DNA from: Lachnospiraceae bacterium
Lineage (GTDB): Bacteria; Bacillota; Clostridia; Lachnospirales; Lachnospiraceae
Direction of reading: 5' to 3'
Assembly: GCA_024698705.1 (NCBI GenBank)
Contig: JAILQX010000001.1
Span: 1-64,000, forward strand
DNA: 64,000 bases
In this document: one piece after another, positions 27,251-36,451 of the stretch
Layout: every line of letters begins with the position of its first letter
Numbering within the stretch: the stretch's first letter is position 1
Notes under the pieces: generated by a model
What the model was told of the DNA's origin: nothing
Seen by the model: only the letters and a program-made list of their open reading frames with translations
Databases searched by the model: none
Position numbers and translations under genes: made by a program

Positions 27251-28368
27251 TCCGCATCCATCGCGATGACGATCTTATGATCCGGATAAAGTTCCATGAC
27301 CTTATCGCATACCTGCTTATAGGTTTCTGATCTGTCGGGCGAGTCAAAGCTGATGACTGCGTCAAAACGTATGCTTTTGGCTTCTTCATCATAGTAGAAA
27401 CCGTGCATCTGTCGCACATACTTGATCGAAAGTATCTCAGATGCGATCTTATTATGTATGCTTACGGCCTTGGTATTTCCCTCATTGAAAGCATAAACGC
27501 CTATCGCTGTCAGATATATATTGTATTTCTCATAAACCTTATAAGTGATCTTTCTGCTCAGCTCATCCAGCTTGCCCACGGGGTAATTCTCGGGCACCTC
27601 GATATGTAGCGATCCGTTGAACATATCCGGTCCGTAATTGTTGAGCACGAGATCGTAAACACCTCTTACATCCTCGAATTCCTTGACCGTATTCTTGATA
27701 TCGACCACCAGAGACGGCTCGGCACTCTCTCCAAGTATCCTTGAAAGAGTTTCCTTTATCATGTCTAAACCGGATTTTATGATGATCACCGATATGATCG
27801 CGCCCAGATAAGCCTCAGTTGAAAAGCCGCTCGCTATATAAATTATAGCGGCCGCAAGAGTCGATGCCGAGATCACGGAATCCAATGTGGCGTCAGCTCC
27901 CGAATTGATCAGAGAATCGGAATTCACTTTTTTACCGATGCCTTTGACATATCTGCCGAGAACCACCTTGACTGCGACACCTACCGCAACTATGATCAGG
28001 CTTGCAGTGCCGTAATCGGGTATCGAAGGATCTATGATCTTTTTAACCGATTCAATAAGCGATGTTATGCCTGCGTACAATATGATCATGGAAATAACCA
28101 GGGCACTCAGGTATTCTATCCTTCCGTAACCGAACGGATGCTTTTTGTCCGGCTGCTTTGCCGCAAGTGCGGTTCCCGCGATCGTTATCACGCTTGATGC
28201 CGCATCGGAAATGTTATTGACCGCATCCAGTACGATCGCGATCGAATTGCTTATGATACCCACCACGGCCTTGAATGCCGCCAGCAGGACATTTACAAGT
28301 ATGCCTATGATGCTTGTTCTGATTATCGTTTTATTTCTGTTTTTTTCTTCCGTATTATTTGTATTCAT
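27232..28368 (-). CDS. cation diffusion facilitator (CDF) family transporter
   Basis: The 378-residue protein (start MNTNNTEEK at 28368) has six helices with the CDF metal site: NSIAIVLDAVNNISDA in helix 2 and SLINSGADATLDS in helix 5. A cytoplasmic C-terminal domain (about 205-378) has a His/Asp-containing end. CDF proteins export Zn, Mn, Fe or Co in exchange for protons; the first motif has DAVNN-D and the second GAD-D, so metal choice cannot be fixed. The start is taken one base after the GH120 stop; a longer frame reaches back into that gene and is less likely. Confidence 0.85.
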   Translation of the reverse strand: MNTNNTEEKNRNKTIIRTSIIGILVNVLLAAFKAVVGIISNSIAIVLDAVNNISDAASSVITIAGTALAAKQPDKKHPFGYGRIEYLSALVISMIILYAGITSLIESVKKIIDPSIPDYGTASLIIVAVGVAVKVVLGRYVKGIGKKVNSDSLINSGADATLDSVISASTLAAAIIYIASGFSTEAYLGAIISVIIIKSGLDMIKETLSRILGESAEPSLVVDIKNTVKEFEDVRGVYDLVLNNYGPDMFNGSLHIEVPENYPVGKLDELSRKITYKVYEKYNIYLTAIGVYAFNEGNTKAVSIHNKIASEILSIKYVRQMHGFYYDEEAKSIRFDAVISFDSPDRSETYKQVCDKVMELYPDHKIVIAMDADFSELD

Positions 28369-28369
28369 T

Positions 28370-30358
28370 TCATAACCACAGCAGTTTTCCCACATCCTCC
28401 GCAGATGCGAAAGGACCGGGTAACGCAACTCCTTCTCTGGTATTTCCCAGATAATCTTTATCAAATATTATATCCGAACCGTCAATATTTTCAAATCTCT
28501 GATCGGGTTCAAACGCTCTTCCCAGTGTTTCGGTACACACAAATTTTGATGTAAAATCTCCTATGTGCTCATAGATATCCGTATCCAGCACGGGCTTTCC
28601 GTCCTTAAACTTCAGCTCGATCTTTACATCGCTCTCATCCACGAGCTTGTTTTTCTCATTTTTGAATGCCTTTGCTCCCGCAAGATATACGTTGCCGTCA
28701 ATATATACGGGCAGTTTGTCAAAATGCCATTTTTCAAGCTTACCCATGTCCGGAACATCGGTGTCCATGTCGAATCTTGAGATCCATTCGTCATATTCCG
28801 GGTACTCGTCCCAGACTGCCGTACCGACCTCACGGTTCTCGTACATGGTCTTGCTCGCATCGCTGTCGCTGATGACACTGACGGCCTCCGAAGGCCATTT
28901 CTGTACAAATATATTATTGTAAAATCTGTTATCACCGTGAAGGATGCTCATGAAGCCCATAACTGCGGTATCATGCGGCATGTGATAAGGTGTATATCTC
29001 CATGTGGTGCCGCTTCCTACGCTTGTAAACGAACCGCAGATCAGGTTGTGTACCATCGCAACACCCTGGGTCGCTATACGGAGTGAAGCATCCGACAGAA
29101 GTATGTTATTGTCTATCAAAGTCGGACCGTGCCCAACTTCAACAAATATATCCTGGCTCATCATTCCACCCGGCAGAGGCAGCGCAAGATCGGGTCTTTG
29201 ATTGTCATGCATTATATTCTGTGTGATCCTTGTTCCCTGTGCTTCCCAGTCGGTCCAGATACCCATAGTGCAGTGATGTATGTAATTCCTTCTCATGATC
29301 ACATCGATCGCGGCATGAAGTTTGATGCCCGATATCTCCGCACCGCCGAGTTCCATCATGTTATTGATATGGTGAATGTGGTTATCTTCGATAACTGAAA
29401 ATACACTTCCCATACGTCCTATGATACCGCCCTGCTCACAATGATGGATATTATTTCTTCTGATGATGTGGCTTCCGACATTTTCCCTTGTCCATCCGTG
29501 GAAATATCCTCTGCAGACCGCATCACGCTCCATCTGCGTTGGACTCTTCACATGCTTATATGTGAAGAAATGCTCATTGTCGGGATCGAGATATTTGCCG
29601 AGGCAGATTCCGGCGCATTTGCTGTTGGAAATATCACAATCCTCTATGATCCAGCCCTTGGACCAATGGGGACTGATCATGCCGTCCTGATAAGCCGCCG
29701 GGGGCGCCCATGTGGTGGCTGCCTTCGTGATCGTAAAGCCCTGTACCGTGATATAGTTGACGCCGGTCTTTTCGGGCATGAAGCATCTTCTTCTGACATT
29801 TATCTCGACATTCTGCGTATTGGGATCCGTTCCCTTAAAATTCGCATATATCACTGTCCTGTCGCCATCCTGCTCGGCATACCATTTGTATACCGAATCC
29901 TCGGGAACCCATGAATAGGGATAGACCTCACCCTTTTTACACTCTTCGATATCGGCTGCTTCATAGAGCATCTTATCGTTAAGATAAACAGCTGCAGTGT
30001 GCTTTGTCTTTCCTGCGAAATACCAGTCGCCGTACACAAATGTCGTGAAGGGATTGTAGTCAAAGAACATGCTGTTATCAACTGTGGCTGTCCAAACATC
30101 ACCGTCATATTTCTTCCAGTTCTTTATCTGTTCGGCACCCGTGATGACAGCTCCTAAAGGTTCGCTGCTTTTGTAAACTATCGGGGCATCCTCCGTACCG
30201 CCGTTCACGGGATTGACATATTCCCTGTATATGCCGGGTGCAACAATGACCGTGTCTCCTGCCTTTGCAACGCGTGCCGCATCTCCTATCCTTTTGAATG
30301 GCCGTTCTTTTGTTCCGTTTCCGTCAAGCCCCGCTCTCCGGTTTACATAAATATCCAT
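28370..30358 (-). CDS. GH120 beta-xylosidase (right-handed parallel beta-helix)
   Basis: The 662-residue protein is a beta-helix enzyme resembling the GH120 xylosidase XylC of Thermoanaerobacterium. It shares blocks such as EINVRR-CF-PE-TG-DYITV, APPAAYQDG, SKGWIIED, GIKLHAAIDV and DWEAQGTR. The GH120 catalytic pair maps to Asp370 (WTDWEAQGT) and Glu407 (IFVEVGHGP). No signal peptide is present, so it should release xylose from xylo-oligosaccharides inside the cell, alongside the GH43 and GH10 enzymes. The start at 30358 has AAAGGAG six bases upstream; an upstream ATG at 30388 overlaps the HD-GYP gene. It ends one base before the CDF start, suggesting cotranscription. Confidence 0.85.
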   Translation of the reverse strand: MDIYVNRRAGLDGNGTKERPFKRIGDAARVAKAGDTVIVAPGIYREYVNPVNGGTEDAPIVYKSSEPLGAVITGAEQIKNWKKYDGDVWTATVDNSMFFDYNPFTTFVYGDWYFAGKTKHTAAVYLNDKMLYEAADIEECKKGEVYPYSWVPEDSVYKWYAEQDGDRTVIYANFKGTDPNTQNVEINVRRRCFMPEKTGVNYITVQGFTITKAATTWAPPAAYQDGMISPHWSKGWIIEDCDISNSKCAGICLGKYLDPDNEHFFTYKHVKSPTQMERDAVCRGYFHGWTRENVGSHIIRRNNIHHCEQGGIIGRMGSVFSVIEDNHIHHINNMMELGGAEISGIKLHAAIDVIMRRNYIHHCTMGIWTDWEAQGTRITQNIMHDNQRPDLALPLPGGMMSQDIFVEVGHGPTLIDNNILLSDASLRIATQGVAMVHNLICGSFTSVGSGTTWRYTPYHMPHDTAVMGFMSILHGDNRFYNNIFVQKWPSEAVSVISDSDASKTMYENREVGTAVWDEYPEYDEWISRFDMDTDVPDMGKLEKWHFDKLPVYIDGNVYLAGAKAFKNEKNKLVDESDVKIELKFKDGKPVLDTDIYEHIGDFTSKFVCTETLGRAFEPDQRFENIDGSDIIFDKDYLGNTREGVALPGPFASAEDVGKLLWL

Positions 30359-30384
30359 TGTGATCTCCTTTAATCCTGCCTGTA

Positions 30385-32493
30385 TCAATTCTGTTCCTGT
30401 TCTTTTGAACCTTCTTCCTTAAACCTTCGCTCCACTTCGCGGACCTCGTCCTCAGCTGCCAGAAATGCCTCAACCACCTGAGGATCGAAATGCGTTCCCG
30501 CATCTTTTTTGATGATCTCCAGCGATTTTTCTATGGAGAAGCCCTTCTTATAGACTCTCTCGGAAACAAGTGCGTCAAATACATCGGCAACCGCCATTAC
30601 TCTCGCTGAAAGAGGTATGTCCTCTCCGGAAATACCCTCCGGGTATCCCGAACCGTCCCATTTTTCATGATGGTAATGAGCCAGATCCCTGGCTTCATAC
30701 AGGTAGCCCGAATCGGGAACCTGCTTTATAACCCTGTCTATTACGACCATGCCTGCAGTCGTATGGGTCTTCATCTTTTCATACTCTTCATCATTAAGCT
30801 TGCCCGGCTTTCTGAGTACCAGATCAGATACCTGTATCTTGCCGATATCATGAAGCGGTGCCGAAAGCACTACATTTGATATATATTCATCCGTCAGGAT
30901 ATCCTTATGCAATCCCATACTTCTCATCTTCTTTAAGATGATCTCAACATAGGCTGCTGTCTTATGTATATGCTGTCCGGTGTTTTCATCCCTGTTCTCG
31001 ACCATGTCCGCCAAAACCATGATAAGTGCGCCCTGCATCTTTGTTATGGTTTCAGTCTTCTCTTTTATTTCCTCCATGTATCCCATACTGTCTTCGGTCA
31101 TCTTGAGAAATGCAAGATAGAGGCTTTCAACTTCGTCTCCGGTATGAATGTCGAGATTTCTTATATTTTCAACGTTTTCTTCCAGTGCTTCTTCGCTGTT
31201 GTATGCAAATTCACCGCTTCTTAAAGTCATGGAATTGATCGGGAAAATGATATCATAATCGATGAACCATACGACGATTGCGAGTATCAATATGACAAAG
31301 CCCATGAACAGAAATACCATCTGCGTAAAGAAGCTTATCTGACTCGTTGCAAGTATGGCCATCTCAATATCCGCACCGACATAGCAGGTGCATTCGCCGG
31401 CATCATCGTATACAGGCACATACGCGGTCAGCAGGTATCCGTAGGTGTCATTGGTGATTATCGGCTCGATCTCTCCGCCCTCAAGGAGCGTATCGATGTA
31501 CGGATCGAACGATTCGTCAAACGGGACCAGTGTTCCGGGCTCTTCACCCTTGAATTCCTCCGTATCCAGGTCAAATACTACCCTGCAGCCTTCGGGCTCC
31601 ATCCTGTATACGTAGATGAATTTGATATCCGGTGCGGAATCCCTGATCATCTCAAGTTCCTTCTCGACCAGATTGTATCCGAAGGTCGCATAGCCCTTCG
31701 TTATGTAATCATCTACCTTATTGCCGTCGATATGCGATGCCGCCTGATTTGCCACGTTATAGGCAACCCCGGCATATTCTTCGACGATGGAATTGCGGTA
31801 GAGCATGAAGCTGATACCTGTAGCAATGACTGACAGAAATACCAGCGCTATGATAAGTATGTACTGGATCTTTCTTCGAAGAAATGTCTCACGGCATCTT
31901 ATCTTTTTGACTTTCTTTATCTCCTCCTGAGAAAGAGGCGTCTGTTTCCATCCGTAGAAATAAACAAGTTCCTTTATCTTATTCGGAATAAGCTTTAAGA
32001 CAAGCAACACTATGATGACTGTTATACTTTTATCTATAAGATCATAAAAAAGATCGTTCCAGAAACCCGCAGATGGGAAACCGCTCAAAAGCCACGGCAG
32101 CAATCCGCCTATACCACCGCCTATAAGCGTCATAACGATTATGAAAACGACTGTTTTCCAGAATTTCTTAAGGAAGCCTCTGTTTGCGAAAAATACGGCC
32201 GCCACGGCTATGATAACGTTGAGGACACCATAATAGATGGAAGTAAGATCCATACTTCCCTTAAAGATATTGGTAAGAAATCCCACCACTATACCCGGCA
32301 GGTATCCTCCGAGAATCGCGGAAAGCATTGTTCCCGCAGTGTCAAACCAGATCGGCAGCTTCAGGACCGCCACCAGTTTTGATAAGATCAGGTTCATCAA
32401 TATGCACGAAACGCACAGCAACATAACATACATATGATTTTTCCTGCTCATACGTCTGATCTCTTTTACCTTCTCATCATCTATCGTTTTCAT
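30385..32493 (-). CDS. membrane HD-GYP domain protein (c-di-GMP phosphodiesterase-like)
   Basis: The 702-residue protein has an N-terminal multi-helix domain (about 20-175) resembling an ECF-transporter S component. A helix (about 213-233), an extracytoplasmic sensor of some 150 residues (Cache-like, with YVGADIE), another helix (390-412) and a coil follow. The HD-GYP domain (about 495-690) has HDIGKIQ, HHEKWDGSGYPEGI and MAVADVFDAL. The HD and GYP residues are intact, so c-di-GMP (or cGAMP-like) hydrolysis is plausible. It may sense an external ligand, perhaps one linked to xylan breakdown given its position before the GH120 gene. RBS AGGAGGAACT. Confidence 0.85.
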   Translation of the reverse strand: MKTIDDEKVKEIRRMSRKNHMYVMLLCVSCILMNLILSKLVAVLKLPIWFDTAGTMLSAILGGYLPGIVVGFLTNIFKGSMDLTSIYYGVLNVIIAVAAVFFANRGFLKKFWKTVVFIIVMTLIGGGIGGLLPWLLSGFPSAGFWNDLFYDLIDKSITVIIVLLVLKLIPNKIKELVYFYGWKQTPLSQEEIKKVKKIRCRETFLRRKIQYILIIALVFLSVIATGISFMLYRNSIVEEYAGVAYNVANQAASHIDGNKVDDYITKGYATFGYNLVEKELEMIRDSAPDIKFIYVYRMEPEGCRVVFDLDTEEFKGEEPGTLVPFDESFDPYIDTLLEGGEIEPIITNDTYGYLLTAYVPVYDDAGECTCYVGADIEMAILATSQISFFTQMVFLFMGFVILILAIVVWFIDYDIIFPINSMTLRSGEFAYNSEEALEENVENIRNLDIHTGDEVESLYLAFLKMTEDSMGYMEEIKEKTETITKMQGALIMVLADMVENRDENTGQHIHKTAAYVEIILKKMRSMGLHKDILTDEYISNVVLSAPLHDIGKIQVSDLVLRKPGKLNDEEYEKMKTHTTAGMVVIDRVIKQVPDSGYLYEARDLAHYHHEKWDGSGYPEGISGEDIPLSARVMAVADVFDALVSERVYKKGFSIEKSLEIIKKDAGTHFDPQVVEAFLAAEDEVREVERRFKEEGSKEQEQN

Positions 32494-32610
32494 AGTTCCT
32501 CCTGTCCTCAGGCAAAAACCGCATTCAATTATCTTCCTATAAGCAAAATCCTCCTGACATCAGAATTGACTTAAACATACTTAAACCCTAATGATAATTT
32601 TACTACATTT

Positions 32611-32619
32611 TGATATAAT
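32611..32619 (+). promoter_or_regulatory. extended -10 promoter for the HExxH protein gene
   Basis: TGATATAAT is an exact TGn-TATAAT element. The upstream in-frame ATG (32618) overlaps it, which argues for a later translation start. Confidence 0.55.
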
Positions 32620-32665
32620 GAACAAATATAATATCACACAAATATACGTATGGGAGCTAAATATT

Positions 32666-33271
32666 TTGAATACTGTTGCTGTTGCTGCCGAAATTCTGAT
32701 ATTGGCCGCATTTACGGTCTACATCATAAGACACGGGGAAATAAAACGTCCCGTAAAACGCGCCGATATTGATATGTGTATAGAGAAGCTGATCGCATTT
32801 AAGCATGCTCCGCTCAAGACCTATATTCCCGACGGGGTGCTCCTGCAAAGGCTCACAGAGGATTCCTATGATGTCGAAACGCTGAACCTGCTCTGCCGTG
32901 ACATACTTTCACATTGCGGCATGCATGATCATAACGTCTGCGTTGATGTGGTCCCTCAGGAAGACAGACACGTAGCCGGACTCTACAGCTACAGGCCCGA
33001 TATAAGCATCATACGCATCATACGAAAGCCCTATGAAATGTATCAGGAGACTCTTGCGACACTCGTCCATGAGTCCATGCACCACCTGCTGATCAGCAAC
33101 CGTATCATATTTGAAAACAGGTTCATCAATGAAGCACTGACCGACACCGCGACCGTTTTCATGGGCTTCGATGAAGTGATGCAGGCAGGATATGCAATGC
33201 AGGGTTATCTTACGACAAAAGATCTCCGCTATGTCAGAAAGCGCCTGAAAGATTTACAGGACCGCGTCTGA
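32666..33271 (+). CDS. small membrane-anchored zinc metallopeptidase-like protein
   Basis: The 201-residue protein (TTG start with GGGAG nine bases upstream) has one N-terminal helix (about 4-21) and a soluble domain with the zinc motif HESMH (135-139) inside TLVHESMHHLL. NEALTD follows 17 residues later, supplying a possible third ligand (Glu156), so the arrangement is gluzincin-like. No known family is recognised. It stands alone between the HD-GYP gene and a convergent small gene. An ATG at 32618 would add 16 residues but overlaps the promoter. Confidence 0.65.
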   Translation: MNTVAVAAEILILAAFTVYIIRHGEIKRPVKRADIDMCIEKLIAFKHAPLKTYIPDGVLLQRLTEDSYDVETLNLLCRDILSHCGMHDHNVCVDVVPQEDRHVAGLYSYRPDISIIRIIRKPYEMYQETLATLVHESMHHLLISNRIIFENRFINEALTDTATVFMGFDEVMQAGYAMQGYLTTKDLRYVRKRLKDLQDRV

Positions 33272-33305
33272 TCGAACCTGTCGATCGATCGGTTCCGGAT
33301 GATCT

Positions 33306-33677
33306 TCAGTATTTGCCCGGATAATCCGTCCCCGTATCCGTACTGTACTTTTGTATATAAGTTTCCGGATCTTTTTCCATGTCCAGCATGGTATCAAATG
33401 CCCTTATGAGCATCTTATTGGGGTTGCTCTGCATATCATATAAGCCTCTGTCAAGATCCGACTTAAAATGATCCGTCTGCCATATCATGATATCCACGAC
33501 CGTCATTCCCGCAACGCTGTACTGTCCAAGGAATGTATTGTTATGCATAAAATATATCATCTCATTTTTTATCTGCTCACTTGCTTCGAGTTTATTCAGA
33601 AATGCATTGCGGAACTCACTGTCCTCTCCCGCAAGTTCACAGACTCTTTTTATCCACATGCTCAGTTCTTCATTCAT
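33306..33677 (-). CDS. conserved-looking hypothetical protein (123 aa)
   Basis: A soluble, helix-rich protein with no membrane segment or signal. It contains NNTFLGQYSVAGMTVVDIMIWQTDHFK near the middle and Asp/Asn-rich loops. I do not recognise a family. It has RBS GGAGGATAAG and shares a divergent promoter region with glutamine synthetase, whose palindromic -35 hexamer is used in both directions. Confidence 0.65.
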   Translation of the reverse strand: MNEELSMWIKRVCELAGEDSEFRNAFLNKLEASEQIKNEMIYFMHNNTFLGQYSVAGMTVVDIMIWQTDHFKSDLDRGLYDMQSNPNKMLIRAFDTMLDMEKDPETYIQKYSTDTGTDYPGKY

Positions 33678-33720
33678 GTTCTTATCCTCCGTTGTATGAT
33701 TCCCGGCCGCCTTCTCCTAT

Positions 33721-33773
33721 AATATATCGCAGTTCTGTCACTATTTGCAAAATTCACTGTCGTAGTTTAGTAT
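33721..33773. promoter_or_regulatory. overlapping divergent promoters sharing one palindromic -35 (TTGCAA)
   Basis: TTGCAA (33745-33750) reads the same on both strands. To the right it lies 17 bp from TAGTAT (33768-33773), giving a promoter for glutamine synthetase. To the left it lies 18 bp from TATATT on the minus strand (33721-33726), giving one for the 123-aa gene. Confidence 0.55.
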
Positions 33774-33819
33774 TAAATAGGTGGTATACACTAAAGCGAA
33801 GCTGCAAAAGGAGGTTGAC

Positions 33820-35250
33820 ATGGCTAAAACGCTTAAAGACATTCAGGAATTAATAAAGGAAAACAACATTGAGATCGTTGATTTCAAGCTCACCGACATT
33901 GACGGAAGATGGAGACATCTGTCAATTCCCGCAGAACGACTGACCGAAAGCACCATGACAAACGGTATCGGTTTTGACGGTTCAAACTACGGTTATGCAC
34001 CGGTCGAAAACAGTGACATGGTATTTATCCCTGTCCTCGATTCTGCTGTTATAGACAGCTACTGCGAGATCCCCACACTTTCCATGATAGGTGACGTAAG
34101 GGTCATAGATCTTCCCGAGAACAGGCCTTTTGACCAGTACCCGAGAAATGTTGCGATCCGTGCACTCGAATATATGAAAGAACAGGGGATCGCCGATAAG
34201 ATGATCATCGGTCCCGAATATGAATTTTATATTTTTGACAATGTAACATATTCGGTAAAACAGGAAAGTTCGGGCTTTACGGTTGATGCCGCACAGGCCG
34301 GATGGGCTTCCGGCGATTATGATAACAATAACGGATATCAGGTCGGCAACGGAAAGGGATATCATATTTCCATGCCCATGGACATAAGAAATGATCTTCG
34401 AAGCCGTATGTGTCTTTCCATGAAGGACTGGAACATAGATGTCAAATATCATCATCATGAGGTCGGCGGCTGCGGACAGATGGAAATAGAAGTCGAACTC
34501 GGCGACATGCTCAAGCTCGCCGATGATACGATGAGTGCAAAATATGTCATTAAAAACGAGGCATACCAAAACGACTGCACCGCAACCCTTATGCCCAAGC
34601 CTATAGCGGGCGTGGCAGGAAGCGGCATGCATGTGCATATGCTTCTTACAAAAGACGGCAAACCTGTCTTCTACGATCCCGAAGGATATGCCTGCCTCAG
34701 CAAGACAGCGCATTATTTTATGGGAGGTCTGCTCACTCATGCACGTTCTCTCTGCGCCATAACCAATCCTTCAACGAATTCCTACAAGAGACTGGTCCCG
34801 GGCTTTGAAGCTCCCGTTACCATCGGCTATGCAATGGCCAACAGAAGCGCCGTTATCCGTATTCCGGCTTATGCCAAGACTCCCGAGACCAAGCGTTTCG
34901 AGCTCAGGAATCCCGATGCGACCTGTAATCCGTACTATGCATATGCAGCCATTCTTATGGCCGGACTTGACGGCGTGATCAATAAGATCGATCCGAGTAC
35001 ACGCGGCTGGGGTCCTTTCGACTTTAACCTTTATACTCTTTCGGATGAAGAGAAAGCCAAGATCGAAGGTCTTCCGACCACCCTCGATGAGGCTCTGAAT
35101 GAGCTTGAGAAGGATCATGATTATCTTACAAAGGGCGGTGTGTTCCCGCAGAGACTTATCGACCAGCTCATTTCCCGTCGCAGAAAAGACAGCTCATATA
35201 TATCAAAGCTTCCTCATCCTGCAGAATACGAACTGTATTACGATCTGTGA
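33820..35250 (+). CDS. glnA: glutamine synthetase (type I)
   Basis: The 476-residue protein makes glutamine from glutamate, ammonia and ATP. Typical blocks are IDGRWRHLSIPAE and GFDGSNYGYAP near the start, GPEYEFYIFD (metal Glu), GQMEIEVELGDML, GSGMHVHMLLTKDG (His loop), NPSTNSYKRLVPGFEAP and the Arg/Glu active-site region RNPDATCNPYYAYAA. The start at 33820 has AAAAGGAGG with ideal spacing; a longer frame begins 39 bases earlier without an RBS. It stands as a single gene with its own terminator. Length is slightly above the common 440-470 residues of GSI. Confidence 0.93.
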   Translation: MAKTLKDIQELIKENNIEIVDFKLTDIDGRWRHLSIPAERLTESTMTNGIGFDGSNYGYAPVENSDMVFIPVLDSAVIDSYCEIPTLSMIGDVRVIDLPENRPFDQYPRNVAIRALEYMKEQGIADKMIIGPEYEFYIFDNVTYSVKQESSGFTVDAAQAGWASGDYDNNNGYQVGNGKGYHISMPMDIRNDLRSRMCLSMKDWNIDVKYHHHEVGGCGQMEIEVELGDMLKLADDTMSAKYVIKNEAYQNDCTATLMPKPIAGVAGSGMHVHMLLTKDGKPVFYDPEGYACLSKTAHYFMGGLLTHARSLCAITNPSTNSYKRLVPGFEAPVTIGYAMANRSAVIRIPAYAKTPETKRFELRNPDATCNPYYAYAAILMAGLDGVINKIDPSTRGWGPFDFNLYTLSDEEKAKIEGLPTTLDEALNELEKDHDYLTKGGVFPQRLIDQLISRRRKDSSYISKLPHPAEYELYYDL

Positions 35251-35264
35251 TGATATGCGTTTAG

Positions 35265-35291
35265 TTGACTAAACCGGATCCTGAGATCCGG
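35265..35291 (+). terminator. hairpin just after glnA
   Basis: AACCGGATC and GATCCGGGTT pair around a short loop. There is no T run after it, so it may only stabilise the transcript end ahead of the stronger terminator at 35311-35352. Confidence 0.4.
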
Positions 35292-35310
35292 GTTAGCGAA
35301 TATCTTTACA

Positions 35311-35352
35311 AAATAAGAGCCCGCGGCATTCATATGCTTCGGGCTCCCTTTA
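35311..35352. terminator. bidirectional terminator between glnA and the Gfo/Idh gene
   Basis: GAGCCCG (35317-35323) and CGGGCTC (35340-35346) pair. On the plus strand CCTTTAT follows, and on the minus strand TTATTTTG follows, so the hairpin can serve both convergent genes. Confidence 0.6.
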
Positions 35353-35374
35353 TGGGAAGTTTCAGATGTTCTCT

Positions 35375-36340
35375 TTAATATCCGATGTATCTGAGAGTAT
35401 CCTCGATCACCGTAGCGACCTTTATCGAGAAATCCTCACTGATATGCTTATTTTCTCCTTCAAGGATACATCTTCCGAGCTGTTCGACTTCAAGTGCATA
35501 ATTGCTCTTTACGTCGTACTCATACTCCACTGTCGATTCATCTGTGCGTATCTCAAACCGGTTCTTTCCTTCCTGGTTAAATACGATATCAGCCCACAGG
35601 CTCCCTTTGTCACCGTGGATCACCATACGGTCGGATCTGCCTCTCGCTACAAAGCCGCAGCCGAGCGTAGCTATTGCCCCGTCCTTAAATCCCAGATAGA
35701 TCTGGCAATAGTCATCGACACCTGTTTTGTTCATATGCGCCATGGCTTGTGTATGCACCGGCAGTTCATCCATGATACGCTCCGTAAGGCTTATACTGTA
35801 ACAGCCGAGGTCGTATACCGCACCGCCGCCGTATTCCTTCACCCATCTGAAATCCGAGGATGCCGGAGGCCCCGTGAAGAAGCATGCTTCGATAAGACTT
35901 ACCTTTCCTATCTCACCTGCTTTGATCTTTTCTACCATTGCCTTTATCGCATCATTATGCAGGTATGCAAATGCCTCCATGAGGATCACGTTATTCTCCC
36001 TGCATACTTCAAATGCTCTCTTTGTTTCGTCCACATTCATTCCCATGGGCTTCTCGCACAATATATGCTTGCCTGCCTTTGCCGCCTTTTCGATCCACTC
36101 GAGGTGAATGTGATTTGGCAGCGGTATATAAACCGCTTGAACCTTCGGATCCGAAAGCATTTCTTCATATGAGCCGTATGCCTTTTCAAATCCGAATTCT
36201 TCTTTAAACTTTTCCGCTTTTTCAAGCTTTCTTCCGGCTATCGCATAGAGATTGCAGTTATATGCCTGCTTCATCCCGGGTATGGTCTGCGAATATGCTA
36301 TGCCTGCCGTTCCGAGTACACCCCAGTTTATTTTTTCCAT
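35375..36340 (-). CDS. Gfo/Idh/MocA family oxidoreductase
   Basis: The 321-residue NAD(P)-dependent dehydrogenase has the Rossmann loop WGVLGTAGIA, the EKP motif intact in HILCEKPMGMN and the second-domain active-site region YDLGCYSISL. It resembles D-xylose dehydrogenase, 1,5-anhydro-fructose reductase and dihydrodiol dehydrogenase-type members, all sugar oxidoreductases. Located 111 bp after the GH10 xylanase and in the same orientation, it may oxidise or reduce a xylan-derived sugar, but that is inference. The start at 36340 has AAAGGAAGG; an ATG at 36367 would add nine residues. Confidence 0.8.
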   Translation of the reverse strand: MEKINWGVLGTAGIAYSQTIPGMKQAYNCNLYAIAGRKLEKAEKFKEEFGFEKAYGSYEEMLSDPKVQAVYIPLPNHIHLEWIEKAAKAGKHILCEKPMGMNVDETKRAFEVCRENNVILMEAFAYLHNDAIKAMVEKIKAGEIGKVSLIEACFFTGPPASSDFRWVKEYGGGAVYDLGCYSISLTERIMDELPVHTQAMAHMNKTGVDDYCQIYLGFKDGAIATLGCGFVARGRSDRMVIHGDKGSLWADIVFNQEGKNRFEIRTDESTVEYEYDVKSNYALEVEQLGRCILEGENKHISEDFSIKVATVIEDTLRYIGY

Positions 36341-36379
36341 GCCCCTTCCTTTCATACGATCGTTCATCTGCTGTACTGT

Positions 36380-36451
36380 TTACGTTTATATTTCCAATAT
36401 GATCTTCCGTGCCGCTTACATTGATATTTCCAATGCGATCTTCCGTTTTTC
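36380..36451. repeat. 36-bp tandem repeat (two copies) after the xylanase stop
   Basis: Units 36380-36415 and 36416-36451 both contain ATATTTCCAAT-GATCTTCCGT and abut the xylanase stop (36452-36454). All three blocks begin TTAC, so each copy carries a stop codon (TAA on the minus strand), as if copied from the gene end. Confidence 0.75.

Noticed and set aside
33276..33300. Terminator after the HExxH protein gene (GAACC...GGTTC)
   Set aside because: The stem is five base pairs with a long loop and no T run.
33982..34740. 252-codon minus-strand frame opposite glutamine synthetase
   Set aside because: The plus strand holds all glutamine synthetase motifs; the antisense frame has no RBS or known motif.
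36380..36451. CRISPR-like array or IS end after the xylanase
   Set aside because: Only two to three decayed 36-bp units without spacers, no cas genes, no transposase and no terminal inverted repeats.
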